DNA of 50,897 nucleotides, from assembly GCA_014381755.1 (NCBI GenBank), contig JACNLB010000071.1, forward strand, positions 1 to 50,897. Reading direction: 5' to 3'. The notes beneath the pieces were generated by a model, which saw only the letters and a program-made list of their open reading frames with translations, was not told the DNA's origin and did not search any database. The DNA comes from Fidelibacterota bacterium (GTDB taxonomy: Bacteria; Fidelibacterota; Marinisomatia; Marinisomatales; TCS55). Positions within the stretch are counted from its first letter, which is position 1. Each line of letters begins with the position of its first letter. The position numbers and the translations under genes are program-made. Below, piece after piece: positions 1 through 9,121 of the stretch.

Positions 1-1695
1 GTCAACTCCATCCAAAAAACATTCCGTACGTCGGAGGTCATTTCTAAAGTATTAGCCAATCGAAAAATCCAGAAATTGGATTCCGCCAACCGTTTTTTTA
101 ATCCAAGTTTGGATATGCTTCACGATCCATTTCTTATGCAGGATATGGATAAAGCAGTCGAGCGTGTATTAAAAAATATTAAATCAGGCAAACCGATTAT
201 GGTGTTTGGTGATTATGACGTGGATGGTACAACCGGAGCCGCCTCTCTTTATTCTGCGTTCCAGAAATTTGGTGCGGACGTAACCTATTATATCCCCCAT
301 CGTGAAGAGGAAGGATATGGATTATCCTATCAGGGAATCGAGGTTGCACAGGACAATGGTATCGATCTTATTATCACTTGCGACTGTGGTATCAACGCCT
401 TTGCACAAGTTGATTTTGCCAATGAAAAAAATGTGGATATTATTATCACAGACCATCATACTACAGATATAAAACTCCCCCAAGCATACGCAGTTTTGAA
501 TCCGAAAAGAAATGATTGCCAATATCCATTTAAGGGACTTTGCGGCGGCGGAGTTGCGTTCAAGTTGATCACGGCACTTGGCATGGAATTAAATATTCCT
601 CTGTCTGAATATGACGAAATTCTTCCACTTATTACACTGGGGACAGCTGCAGACATAGTACCCATAAAAGATGAAAACAGGGCCATCGTCCATTATGGAT
701 TAAACATGTTGGAGAACGTTAAAAAACCTGGTTTAAAAACACTGCTGGAACTGGCCGGGTTAAACGGGAAAATGTCTGTGGGCCAATTGGTGTTTAGCGT
801 TGCGCCAAAAATCAATGCCGCCGGTCGGTTAGGCGATGCAAATCGGGCAGTCGAATTACTCGTAACAGACGATGTGGATCGGGCACGGGTATTAGCAAAA
901 GAGTTGGATGATGAAAACAAACGCCGTCAATTGATTCAACAGGCTGTGGTAGACGAGGCATTATATAAAGTAAACGCTGAAGCGGATTTGAAAAATGAAT
1001 ATGCTTTGGTTTTAGCCAATGAAGGTTGGCATCAGGGTGTTGTTGGTATTGTTGCCTCAAAAATTAAAGAGGAGTTCAATCGTCCCACCGTAATCATTGC
1101 CTTGGAAAATGGAACGGGGAAAGGGTCCGCCAGAAGCATTGCAGGATTTGATTTGTACAAAGCACTCTCCGAGTGCAAGGATCACTTGGATGGCTATGGT
1201 GGCCACCCAATGGCAGCGGGGTTGACTGTTTCAACCGACAAGTTAAGCCAGTTTAAAAAATCATTTATCGATGTTGCTAATGAACAATTAACGGAAGAAA
1301 ATTTGCACGCAACATTGACTCTCGATTGTGAAATGACATTGCAGGATATTAAACCCCGCTTTATGGAATTTTTGGATAAATTAAGCCCCTATGGTCCGGG
1401 GAATATGCGTCCGAAGTTTGCAATTAGAAATGTAGAAATTTCCGGTGTTCCTAAAGTAATCGGTAAAACAGGTGAACACTTAAGGTTCAAAATAAAACAA
1501 GGTTTAAAAACCATGGCGGCGATTGGTTTTGGATTATCCGGCAAATACGAGATGTTAATCACAGGCCAACTAGTCGATATTGCCTGTGTTGTGGAAACAA
1601 ATGAGTGGCAAGGAAATACAACAATTCAACTAAATGTAAGAGATATAAAAAAGGCTCATCACTATAATGTACACCCAAATGATAAAAGTAATTAA
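1..1695 (+). CDS. recJ: Single-stranded-DNA-specific exonuclease RecJ (5' end truncated by window edge)
   Basis: Frame stays open from base 1 (VNSIQKTFRTSEVISKVLANRKIQKLDSANRF...). DHH motifs FGDYDVDGTTGA, TDHHTT and GGHPMAAGL (DHHA1) are present. Confidence 0.95.
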   Translation, partial: VNSIQKTFRTSEVISKVLANRKIQKLDSANRFFNPSLDMLHDPFLMQDMDKAVERVLKNIKSGKPIMVFGDYDVDGTTGAASLYSAFQKFGADVTYYIPHREEEGYGLSYQGIEVAQDNGIDLIITCDCGINAFAQVDFANEKNVDIIITDHHTTDIKLPQAYAVLNPKRNDCQYPFKGLCGGGVAFKLITALGMELNIPLSEYDEILPLITLGTAADIVPIKDENRAIVHYGLNMLENVKKPGLKTLLELAGLNGKMSVGQLVFSVAPKINAAGRLGDANRAVELLVTDDVDRARVLAKELDDENKRRQLIQQAVVDEALYKVNAEADLKNEYALVLANEGWHQGVVGIVASKIKEEFNRPTVIIALENGTGKGSARSIAGFDLYKALSECKDHLDGYGGHPMAAGLTVSTDKLSQFKKSFIDVANEQLTEENLHATLTLDCEMTLQDIKPRFMEFLDKLSPYGPGNMRPKFAIRNVEISGVPKVIGKTGEHLRFKIKQGLKTMAAIGFGLSGKYEMLITGQLVDIACVVETNEWQGNTTIQLNVRDIKKAHHYNVHPNDKSN

Positions 1696-1806
1696 ATTCA
1701 GAAGGAGGAAGGAACGCATTGATAACTGGTATAATATATCTTGCGTTAAATGTGAAGAATCAGCTAAAACACTTACTCTGGATTTTTTATGATAGTACAG
1801 CTAGAA

Positions 1807-1866
1807 CACTTACCCCATCCTTTAGGGTGGGGGTAAAAGTACAACCCCAACCTGGGCTTTAGCCCA
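1807..1866. repeat. Left-end hairpin pair of the transposase element
   Basis: Hairpin TTACCCCATCC/TTTA/GGGTGGGGGTAA (1810-1836) plus TGGGCT-TT-AGCCCA (1853-1866). Confidence 0.75.
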
Positions 1867-1881
1867 AAGAAAGGTATTATA

Positions 1882-2310
1882 ATGGCTTTTGTAAAAATCT
1901 GGATACATTTTGTTTGGACAACAAAGAAAAGAAAACCATTCATGACAAAAAATGCAAAGAGACAGATGATTAAGCATATCAAAGAAAATGCGATTGAAAA
2001 AGACATTTATATTGATTCTATCGATGGAGGAAAAGAGCATTTACATGTTTTGATTTCACTCGGTTCAAAACAAACAGTCTCTGAAATTGCACAACTATTA
2101 AAAGGAGAATCATCTTTTTGGTTTAACTCTGAAAATTTGATAAAAAAGAAATTTGGATGGCAAGATGAATATTTTGCAGTTTCAGTGAGTCAGTCTGTAA
2201 TACCAAGAGTAAGAAAATATATTCGTAATCAGGAAGAACATCATAAAAGAAAATCTTTTACAGAAGAGTATGAAGAATTTATGAGGAAATATGGGTTTCA
2301 TGAAAAATAG
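1882..2310 (+). CDS. IS200/IS605-type or REP-associated (Y1_Tnp) tyrosine transposase, 142 aa
   Basis: HUH-type motif KEHLHVLISL, downstream candidate catalytic Tyr in RKYIRNQEEHHKRKSFTEEYEEF, and typical family length. Confidence 0.9.
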   Translation: MAFVKIWIHFVWTTKKRKPFMTKNAKRQMIKHIKENAIEKDIYIDSIDGGKEHLHVLISLGSKQTVSEIAQLLKGESSFWFNSENLIKKKFGWQDEYFAVSVSQSVIPRVRKYIRNQEEHHKRKSFTEEYEEFMRKYGFHEK

Positions 2311-2370
2311 GGCTAAAGCCCCAGCTCTTTTTCACCTGAATACCCCCCATCCTAAAGGATGGGGTAAGTG
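2310..2370. repeat. Right-end hairpin pair of the transposase element
   Basis: GGGCT-AA-AGCCC (2310-2321, overlapping the stop codon) plus TACCCCCCATCC-TAAA-GGATGGGGTA (2341-2366). Confidence 0.75.
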
Positions 2371-2548
2371 AAAAAAGCTTATCAGTTTGTTCTCCACTTA
2401 TACGGTGAAATAATGCGGAGCATTGAAATCAAAGATTTTGTTTCTTGGAGATGGGAGATAGGTGGATATGTACAGAACAAAGGTTGTTTAAAATGACAGT
2501 CTATATTTAGGTGTAATATTGTGACAAACCATAAAAAAGAGCTAACAC

Positions 2549-3544
2549 ATGATTAAAACTGCTATAACAGGAATGGGCTTTCACGTACCGGAACAGGTTG
2601 TAACCAATGCAGATCTTGAAGAAATGATGAATACAAGCGATGAATGGATTCGCTCCCGCAGCGGCATACATGAACGGCGTTGGGTTAAAGATGGAGAAGG
2701 CGCATCAGATTTATCCATAATTGCCAGTGAATCAGCCATGGAAAATGCCGGTGTAAAATCGAGTGATATTGATATGGTTATTGCTGCTACCGTTTCTTCC
2801 GACTATTATTTCCCCGGCCTTGCCGTCCAACTGCAAGAAAAGATGGGCATGGATACCATTGGAGCATTTGATATGCGCGTTGGGTGTTCCGCTTTTATTT
2901 ATGGACTTTCTGTTGCAGATCAATTCATCAAAGCCGGTCAATGCAAAACAATCCTGTTAGTAGGCACAGATGTTTTATCATCTATCTTGGAAAAAAATCC
3001 CGAAGGCAGGGATGTAGGCGTTCTTTTTGGGGATGGTGCCGGCGCGGTTATTTTACAGCCGTCTAAAAATGATAGCGGTGTGTTGTCAACCCACATGCAT
3101 TCCGATGGAAAATATATGAAAGAATTATGGGTGGAATTACCCGGATCAAAATTTAATGAACGCGGGTTGACAGATGAATTGATGGATCAAAAACGCCATC
3201 GCCTTTTTATGAATGGACGTGAAGTTTTCAGACATGCCGTACGGCGATTTCCTGAAGTGATACAGGAAGCGTTGGATGCAAATAATTTCACATTAAATGA
3301 TATCGCCCAGATTATTCCTCATCAAGCAAACCGCAGGATAACAGAAGCTGTTGCCAAGCGCATGGGTGTGGGAACAGATTTAATATACAGCAATATTCAC
3401 CGCTATGGAAACACGACAGCAGCTACGATTCCCATTGCTATGTGTGAAGCATTCAAGGAAGGAAAATTTTCATCAGGGGATCACATAATATTGGCAGCTT
3501 TTGGTTCAGGGTTTACCTGGGCTTCTGCAGCTATAAAATGGTAA
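2549..3544 (+). CDS. fabH: Beta-ketoacyl-ACP synthase III
   Basis: Cys in DMRVGCSAFIYGL, His in IIPHQAN and Asn in YGNTTAATIP match the FabH catalytic triad; N-terminal TSDEWIRSRSGIHERR. Confidence 0.95.
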   Translation: MIKTAITGMGFHVPEQVVTNADLEEMMNTSDEWIRSRSGIHERRWVKDGEGASDLSIIASESAMENAGVKSSDIDMVIAATVSSDYYFPGLAVQLQEKMGMDTIGAFDMRVGCSAFIYGLSVADQFIKAGQCKTILLVGTDVLSSILEKNPEGRDVGVLFGDGAGAVILQPSKNDSGVLSTHMHSDGKYMKELWVELPGSKFNERGLTDELMDQKRHRLFMNGREVFRHAVRRFPEVIQEALDANNFTLNDIAQIIPHQANRRITEAVAKRMGVGTDLIYSNIHRYGNTTAATIPIAMCEAFKEGKFSSGDHIILAAFGSGFTWASAAIKW

Positions 3545-3552
3545 AAGATTGA

Positions 3553-4713
3553 ATGGATAATTTATTTTTTAACGAAGAACATTTCATGCTGATTGATATG
3601 GTACGTGATTTTGCCAAAACAGAAATTGCACCTATTGCTCAAGACATGGATAATAATGGAAAAATTCCAAAAGAGATCATTTCTCAAATGGCAGATTTAG
3701 GACTGATGGGAATTCCCGTACCTGAAAAATACGGCGGAGCCGGGATGGATACTGTGGCCTACGCCGCAGCAGTTATGGAACTGGCAAAAGTAGATGCATC
3801 AGTTGCTATTACCATGGCTGCTCATACATCTTTAGGTTCAATGCCTATCGCCATTGCCGGTACAGAAGAACAAAAACAAAAATATTTGCCTAATTTGGCT
3901 TCAGGAAAAATAATAGGTGCTTTTGGCCTAACTGAGCCGGGAGCAGGCAGCGATGCCGGTTCAACAAAAACAACGGCAGAACTGGATGGCGATGAATATG
4001 TTGTTAATGGTGGAAAAATATTTATTACAAATTCAAGTTTAGCCGGTATCCTTACATTGACAACGAACATAATTGAAAATGGTGAAAATAAAGGTATTGG
4101 CGCACTCATAGTTGAAACGGATAATCCCGGGTTGAAAATTGGCCCCAAGGAAAAGAAAATGGGTTGGCGAGCCAGCGATACCCGACAATTGTTTTTTGAA
4201 AATATGCGTGTTCCAAAAGAAAACGTTTTAGGTCAACCGACGGATGGGTTTAAAACATTCTTGAAAACGCTCATAGGTGGTCGGATTTCTGTCTCAGCAT
4301 TATCCTGTGGTACGGCAGAAGGCGCATTTCAAAAAGCACTCCAATATTCAACTGAACGGAATGCATTTGGCAAGGAAATCAACAAATTTCAAGCGGTGGG
4401 CTTTAAATTAGCTGACATGGCAACAGATATTGAAGCAGCAAAATTGCTGACTTTTCACGCTGCCTGGATGAAAGACCAAGGCAAAGATGTACTGAAACAA
4501 GCAGCTCAGGCAAAACTATTTGCCAGCGAAGCAGCCATGCGAATTACAACGGAAGCCATACAGATCCTCGGCGGTTATGGATATGTAAAAGAATATGATG
4601 TTGAACGCTTTTTCCGGGACGCAAAAGTACTGGAAATTGGGGAAGGCACCAGTGAAGTGCAACGCATGATCATTTCCAAGGAATTAGTAAAAACATTTAA
4701 TAAAGCAACATGA
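3553..4713 (+). CDS. Acyl-CoA dehydrogenase
   Basis: GAFGLTEPGAGSDAGS, ITNSSLAG and C-terminal RFFRDAKVLEIGEGTSEVQRMIISKEL are hallmark ACAD motifs. Confidence 0.95.
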   Translation: MDNLFFNEEHFMLIDMVRDFAKTEIAPIAQDMDNNGKIPKEIISQMADLGLMGIPVPEKYGGAGMDTVAYAAAVMELAKVDASVAITMAAHTSLGSMPIAIAGTEEQKQKYLPNLASGKIIGAFGLTEPGAGSDAGSTKTTAELDGDEYVVNGGKIFITNSSLAGILTLTTNIIENGENKGIGALIVETDNPGLKIGPKEKKMGWRASDTRQLFFENMRVPKENVLGQPTDGFKTFLKTLIGGRISVSALSCGTAEGAFQKALQYSTERNAFGKEINKFQAVGFKLADMATDIEAAKLLTFHAAWMKDQGKDVLKQAAQAKLFASEAAMRITTEAIQILGGYGYVKEYDVERFFRDAKVLEIGEGTSEVQRMIISKELVKTFNKAT

Positions 4714-7037
4714 TAACATCAAAGCAAATCCAAGACACCATTACGTCCGGCAAAGAATTATTACTAAAAAATGCAATACAAATAGGCATACTCATTGTTC
4801 TGGTTATTATTGTATCATTGTTTTTTCGCCAAGGAAGAGGCCTCCAATATAGTTATCAAGTGGATGATATTGCCCGTGATCCGGTTATTGCTCCTTTCAA
4901 TTTCCCCATCCTGAAAACAGAAGAGAAACTGGAAGCTGATTTGGATGAAGCGCTCCGTTCTGAACCCTATCTTTTTCAACGTAACCAGGATGCAGTACGT
5001 GAACAAACGAATGCTTTGAATGAATATTTCCTTTTGGCTGGAGAGATTCGATCAGCTACGGAACAATTGGAAAAAACAAAAGAACTTCTCTATCGCTATC
5101 GCCACGATGAAAAATATGAAGAAGTACGCTCATTGTATCGGGCCGATAGTACAACTCTGATCGTTCTTCAAGATCAATATCAGCAGGATTATCCGGCTCT
5201 CATGGCTGAAAATGAACGCTTTTCAATTTTAAATCCCCAAGATCCTTTCGAGTCAAATCAAGCGTTGGACCAGTTCTACGGGGATTTATTGCAGATATGT
5301 AAAAACAGGTGGGCAGAGGGAATTATAGATATTGATGCAACCGCAATCATAAGTGACGAAGTATCCATTGATCAGGGCGATATACCTATTTTACTAAAAC
5401 CGGGGGAATTGAGCGATCTCAATATTGCCTGGACACGTTCCAAAAAAGAGATTAATTCACTCTACAGCGATGAGACGGACATTCGTCGGGAATTAGGGTA
5501 TATTATTCTTGTAGAATTCATGAAGCCCAATATTATTTATGGGAAGGACATAACAGAACGCCGCCAAAATACTCGATTAGATCGCGTTCCACGAAATCAG
5601 GGAATTATGCTGAAAGATGAAATGATCATTGATGCAAACCAGCGCATTACACCAGACATTTATCAAAAGCTGTCATCACTGGCGATTGCAATAAGTAAAG
5701 TGGAAAAACGCGAAAAAGGATGGGATAAGGTTATATCATACCTTGGACGATTAATGGTTGTAGCTGTGGTTATTTCATTTTTCTTTACATTTTTACTTAC
5801 CTACCGCAGTCACATTTTTAGCGAATGGAAACTGGTTCTGCTCATTGCAGTGATTTTTGCCATTATGATTGGATTGACAGATCTGTTTGTATTCCGATTT
5901 GAGTTTTCAGAATATCTGATTCCCATCAGCGTTGCAGCCATGCTCCTTACAATTCTCTTTGATGCCAGGATCGGATTTATGGGTACAGTGTCCATAACAT
6001 TATTAAGCGGTATTTTAATCGGTAATAATCTGGAATTCATTGTAACGATCATTTTCATCTCATCTGTCGCCATGTATATGGTGCGGCGTTTAAGAACACG
6101 AAGCCAGTTTTTGACAACAATTCTGGCCATGATGGTTGCGAGTTTATTGGTCGTCATTGCCCACGGTCTTTATAAAGGGCATGCATGGCAGGATATGCAA
6201 ATTGACTTGATTTATCTTATGGTCACCAGTCTGCTCACGCCGATTATCACTTATGGCTTAATCGGGATAGTTGAAGTATCGTTTGGCCTTACAACTGATT
6301 TGACATTATTAGAACTATTGGATTTCAACCATCCCTTGTTGAAGCGTATGCAGCGTGATGCCAACGGCACATTCAATCATAGTATCGTGGTAGGAAACCT
6401 GGCTGAAGCCAGCGCCGATGCTATTGAAGCTCGAGCCCTTTTATGCAGAGTGGGTGCCTATTATCACGATATTGGCAAAATGGTCCGCCCGGAATATTTT
6501 ATAGAAAATCAATACAGCGGTGAAAACAAACACGATGGTCTTACAGAATCCATGAGTGCCAAGATTATCCGAAATCATGTGAGCGAAGGTTTAAAACTTG
6601 CATCTGAATATAGTGTCCCAAAGATCGTCAGCGATTTTATCCCCATGCATCATGGTACAACTCGCGTTGAATATTTCTATCGTAAAGCATTGGAAAAAGC
6701 CGATGGAGAAACGATTGACGAAAATGCATTTCGATATCCCGGGCCGAAACCCGATTCAAAGGAAACCGGTATTCTTATGCTCTGCGAAGCGATTGAAGCA
6801 GCCGTCCGTTCCATTAAAAATCCTGATATTTTCAAAGTGGAAGACATGATTGATAAAATTATTAAAAAACGCCTTGAAGAAGGAGAATTGGATGAATGTC
6901 CATTAACTATCGACGACTTGCGCAGGATAAAAGGGACTGTTGATGGACAAACGGGAATGCTGCCGGTTTTGAGGGGGATTTATCATATTCGTATTGAATA
7001 TCCTGAAGAGCAGACTGAAACAGTAGCTGAAGCTTAA
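4710..7037 (+). CDS. 7TM receptor-HD (HDIG) metal-dependent phosphohydrolase, PgpH-like (c-di-AMP phosphodiesterase family)
   Basis: N-terminal TM, long extracytoplasmic region, multiple TM helices, then the HD domain ...GTFNHSIVVGNLAEASADAI...YYHDIGKMVRPEYFIENQ...HHGTTRVEYFYRKA. Confidence 0.9.
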   Translation: MITSKQIQDTITSGKELLLKNAIQIGILIVLVIIVSLFFRQGRGLQYSYQVDDIARDPVIAPFNFPILKTEEKLEADLDEALRSEPYLFQRNQDAVREQTNALNEYFLLAGEIRSATEQLEKTKELLYRYRHDEKYEEVRSLYRADSTTLIVLQDQYQQDYPALMAENERFSILNPQDPFESNQALDQFYGDLLQICKNRWAEGIIDIDATAIISDEVSIDQGDIPILLKPGELSDLNIAWTRSKKEINSLYSDETDIRRELGYIILVEFMKPNIIYGKDITERRQNTRLDRVPRNQGIMLKDEMIIDANQRITPDIYQKLSSLAIAISKVEKREKGWDKVISYLGRLMVVAVVISFFFTFLLTYRSHIFSEWKLVLLIAVIFAIMIGLTDLFVFRFEFSEYLIPISVAAMLLTILFDARIGFMGTVSITLLSGILIGNNLEFIVTIIFISSVAMYMVRRLRTRSQFLTTILAMMVASLLVVIAHGLYKGHAWQDMQIDLIYLMVTSLLTPIITYGLIGIVEVSFGLTTDLTLLELLDFNHPLLKRMQRDANGTFNHSIVVGNLAEASADAIEARALLCRVGAYYHDIGKMVRPEYFIENQYSGENKHDGLTESMSAKIIRNHVSEGLKLASEYSVPKIVSDFIPMHHGTTRVEYFYRKALEKADGETIDENAFRYPGPKPDSKETGILMLCEAIEAAVRSIKNPDIFKVEDMIDKIIKKRLEEGELDECPLTIDDLRRIKGTVDGQTGMLPVLRGIYHIRIEYPEEQTETVAEA

Positions 7038-7501
7038 TGTCAATTTCAGTTGAAGTTGACCCCGCTTACAGCGGGTTGAATCAAACCCATATCCAAAATA
7101 TTATAAATACCGTTTTTGAAAAAGAAGGATATGTTGCAGATAATATAGCAGTTGTTTTTGGAAACGATGAATTACTCACCGATCTGAAAAAAGAGTTTTT
7201 CAACAAAGATCAGCTCACAGATGTTATAGCTTTTCGCTTGAATGATTATGATGAAAAAACAGTTGAAGGTGAAATTTATATCAGCATCCCCCGTGCCCGG
7301 GAAAATGCAAATTCATATAACGAACCCTTCGCAAAAGAAATAGGCAGATTGATTATTCACGGTAGTTTGCATTTATTGAATTTTGATGATGAAACAGAAG
7401 ATGATAAAGAAGTAATGACAATGAAAGAAGATGAATTTTTAAACCAATGCAACTGGCAGGATTTATTAACTTGTATTATTCATGAGCAAAGTACTAAATA
7501 G
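7037..7501 (+). CDS. ybeY: Endoribonuclease/rRNA maturation factor YbeY
   Basis: HGSLHLLNFDDETEDDKEVM aligns with the YbeY signature; LTDVIAFRLND...GEIYISIPRARENA. Confidence 0.9.
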   Translation: MSISVEVDPAYSGLNQTHIQNIINTVFEKEGYVADNIAVVFGNDELLTDLKKEFFNKDQLTDVIAFRLNDYDEKTVEGEIYISIPRARENANSYNEPFAKEIGRLIIHGSLHLLNFDDETEDDKEVMTMKEDEFLNQCNWQDLLTCIIHEQSTK

Positions 7502-7550
7502 TGCAAATACAGTTATAATAATGGAAAGAGAAATCATCGCATTAAATAAA

Positions 7551-7596
7551 TATGTAAAACGTAAATATGTAATTGGACAATCTTACGTTTTACATA
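7551..7596. repeat. 14-bp perfect inverted repeat (TATGTAAAACGTAA / TTACGTTTTACATA)
   Basis: Arms 7551-7564 and 7583-7596 with an 18-nt loop, read directly. Confidence 0.85.
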
Positions 7597-7600
7597 ATTA

Positions 7601-7627
7601 CCCCGACACTTCGTGTGCGAGGCGGGC
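7601..7627. repeat. Small compound hairpin CCCG-ACAC-TTC-GTGT-...-CGGG
   Basis: Nested arms CCCG/CGGG and ACAC/GTGT around TTC. Confidence 0.5.
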
Positions 7628-7688
7628 TGTTTTATCGTCCATAGTCAATCAAGCATTATCATGATTACTGTGCATAATTACAAAGCGG

Positions 7689-7757
7689 ATTCACCCTATG
7701 GAATAAATTGCATGGAATACATTACTCATAATAAATACCGTATTCCACAGGGTGAAT
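7689..7757. repeat. 17-bp imperfect (16/17) inverted repeat ATTCACCCTATGGAATA / TATTCCACAGGGTGAAT
   Basis: Arms at 7689-7705 and 7741-7757, read directly. Confidence 0.85.
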
Positions 7758-7897
7758 TAGTCAGGTTAAAAAGTCAGGGTTAAAAATTTAATTTAAAATC
7801 AGAAATACAAAATTATTTTTACAAGAAATGAATACAAATTTTAAAAATATACAATATGTAACACCAACCTGCCTACCCGTTGATAAGCAGGCGAGAT

Positions 7898-7916
7898 CCC
7901 TCCTCATCGAGGAGGG
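7898..7916. repeat. Hairpin CCCTCCTC-ATC-GAGGAGGG
   Basis: Perfect 8-bp arms; core resembles the elements at 13178 and 22577. Confidence 0.75.
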
Positions 7917-8008
7917 GAATTTCGATTCTTTATTTACAACGAACACATTATTAGGAGTGGTGGTAAAAAGAAATATTATCTATTTATATAAACAAATTGG
8001 ATACAAAA

Positions 8009-8803
8009 ATGACTGATCGTGTTAATAATAAATTTGAAGAACTGATTTCTATTGTTAAGCGCTTAAAAGCACCGGATGGTTGTCCCTGGGATCGAGATCA
8101 GACTAATGCATCTTTACTGCCCTTTTTTTTAGAGGAAGTATATGAAGTGATAGAAAGTGTGGATAATGAGAATTGGTCTGAATTGAAGGAAGAACTTGGA
8201 GATATTTTACTCCATGTCATTTTTCAAGCAGTGCTTGCAGAGGAAAATGGTCATTTCAGTCTTGAAGATTCATTGGTCAATATCAATGAAAAATTAGTAC
8301 GCAGACATCCACACGTTTTTGGAGACGCCAAAGCAGATGAGGCCTTTCATGCCAAACAGAATTGGGAAACAGAAAAGCATAAAGAGAAAAATCGACAATC
8401 ACGTTTAGATGGCGTCCCCAAAACATTGCCCGCATTGATCCGAGCCCAACGCCTCCAGCAAAAAGCCAGTTATGCCGGATTTGACTGGGATGAAGTGGAG
8501 CAAGTCTGGGATAAAATTCATGAAGAAATTCTGGAGCTGAAAGAAGCGCAATCCGAAAGCACCAAAGAGCATATTACCGAAGAAATTGGCGATGTATTGT
8601 TCTCTGTTGTGAATCTGGCGCGCTTTTTGGATATCCCGGCGGAAGATGCTTTACGGAAAACCAATCAAAAATTCACGGACCGTTTTTCTCAAGTTGAAGA
8701 TGAATTAAAAAAGAGGGGAAAAACAGTGGAAGAATCTAATTTGACGGAAATGGACGAAATCTGGAATTCAGTGAAAAATATAAAAAATAATGAAGGGAAA
8801 TAA
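8009..8803 (+). CDS. mazG: Nucleoside triphosphate pyrophosphohydrolase MazG
   Basis: CPWDRDQTNASLLPFFLEEVYEVIESVDN and EELGDILLHVIFQA; second MazG domain with EEIGDVLFSVVNLARFL. ATG at 8009 preferred over the upstream TTG at 7997. Confidence 0.95.
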   Translation: MTDRVNNKFEELISIVKRLKAPDGCPWDRDQTNASLLPFFLEEVYEVIESVDNENWSELKEELGDILLHVIFQAVLAEENGHFSLEDSLVNINEKLVRRHPHVFGDAKADEAFHAKQNWETEKHKEKNRQSRLDGVPKTLPALIRAQRLQQKASYAGFDWDEVEQVWDKIHEEILELKEAQSESTKEHITEEIGDVLFSVVNLARFLDIPAEDALRKTNQKFTDRFSQVEDELKKRGKTVEESNLTEMDEIWNSVKNIKNNEGK

Positions 8804-8842
8804 TAAGTTGTTGCGTATTGCGCAACGCGGTTATATTTTAAC

Positions 8843-9121
8843 GTGATCCTGTCTTTTAAACATAAAGGATTAAAAAGATATTATGATACAGGATCAAAAG
8901 CAGGAATTCAAGCAAAACACGAAAAAAGATTAAGATTAATGCTTTCTGCCTTGGATACAGCTACAAAAATTGATGATATGGATATCCCAGGTTTTAAACT
9001 TCATCCGTTGAAAGGAAGTCGAAACAAATTATGGTCCATATCTGTCAGTGGAAATTGGCGGCTCACCTTCAATTTCGAAGATGGGAATGCCTACATCGTT
9101 AACTATGAGGACTATCATTAA
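8843..9121 (+). CDS. higB: HigB/RelE-superfamily toxin (plasmid maintenance killer type)
   Basis: MILSFKHKGLKRYYDTGS...LHPLKGSRNKLWSISVSGNWRLTFNFEDGNAYIVNYEDYH is the typical HigB fold signature; GTG start. Confidence 0.92.
   Translation: MILSFKHKGLKRYYDTGSKAGIQAKHEKRLRLMLSALDTATKIDDMDIPGFKLHPLKGSRNKLWSISVSGNWRLTFNFEDGNAYIVNYEDYH

Larger units (their letters stand above)
1799..2380 (+). mobile_element. IS200/RAYT-like element: Y1/HUH transposase flanked by inverted hairpin ends
   Basis: Left end CACTTACCCCATCCTTTAGGGTGGGGGTA...TGGGCTTTAGCCCA (about 1807-1866) is matched by the reverse complement of the right end GGGCTAAAGCCC...TACCCCCCATCCTAAAGGATGGGGTAAGTG (2310-2370). The two ends bracket the transposase ORF. 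Confidence 0.8.

Noticed and set aside
1773-2040. Minus-strand ORFs over the transposase (77 and 72 aa)
   Set aside because: Antisense to a clear HUH transposase and its end hairpins; no recognizable motif.
3822-4148. 108-aa minus-strand ORF inside acyl-CoA dehydrogenase
   Set aside because: Fully antisense to a strongly supported gene; composition looks like a shadow ORF.
5810-6157. 115-aa minus-strand ORF within the PgpH-like gene
   Set aside because: Antisense shadow of TM-encoding sequence.
7482-7664. 60-aa plus ORF after ybeY
   Set aside because: Runs through the perfect inverted repeat and hairpins; no motif and poor start context.
7828-8016. 62-aa plus ORF upstream of mazG
   Set aside because: Spans a hairpin element and overlaps the mazG start; low-complexity, no family signature.
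8810-8826. GTTGCG-TATTG-CGCAAC hairpin upstream of higB as a terminator for mazG
   Set aside because: No T-run follows; more likely an autoregulatory operator for the TA pair, but too short to claim confidently.
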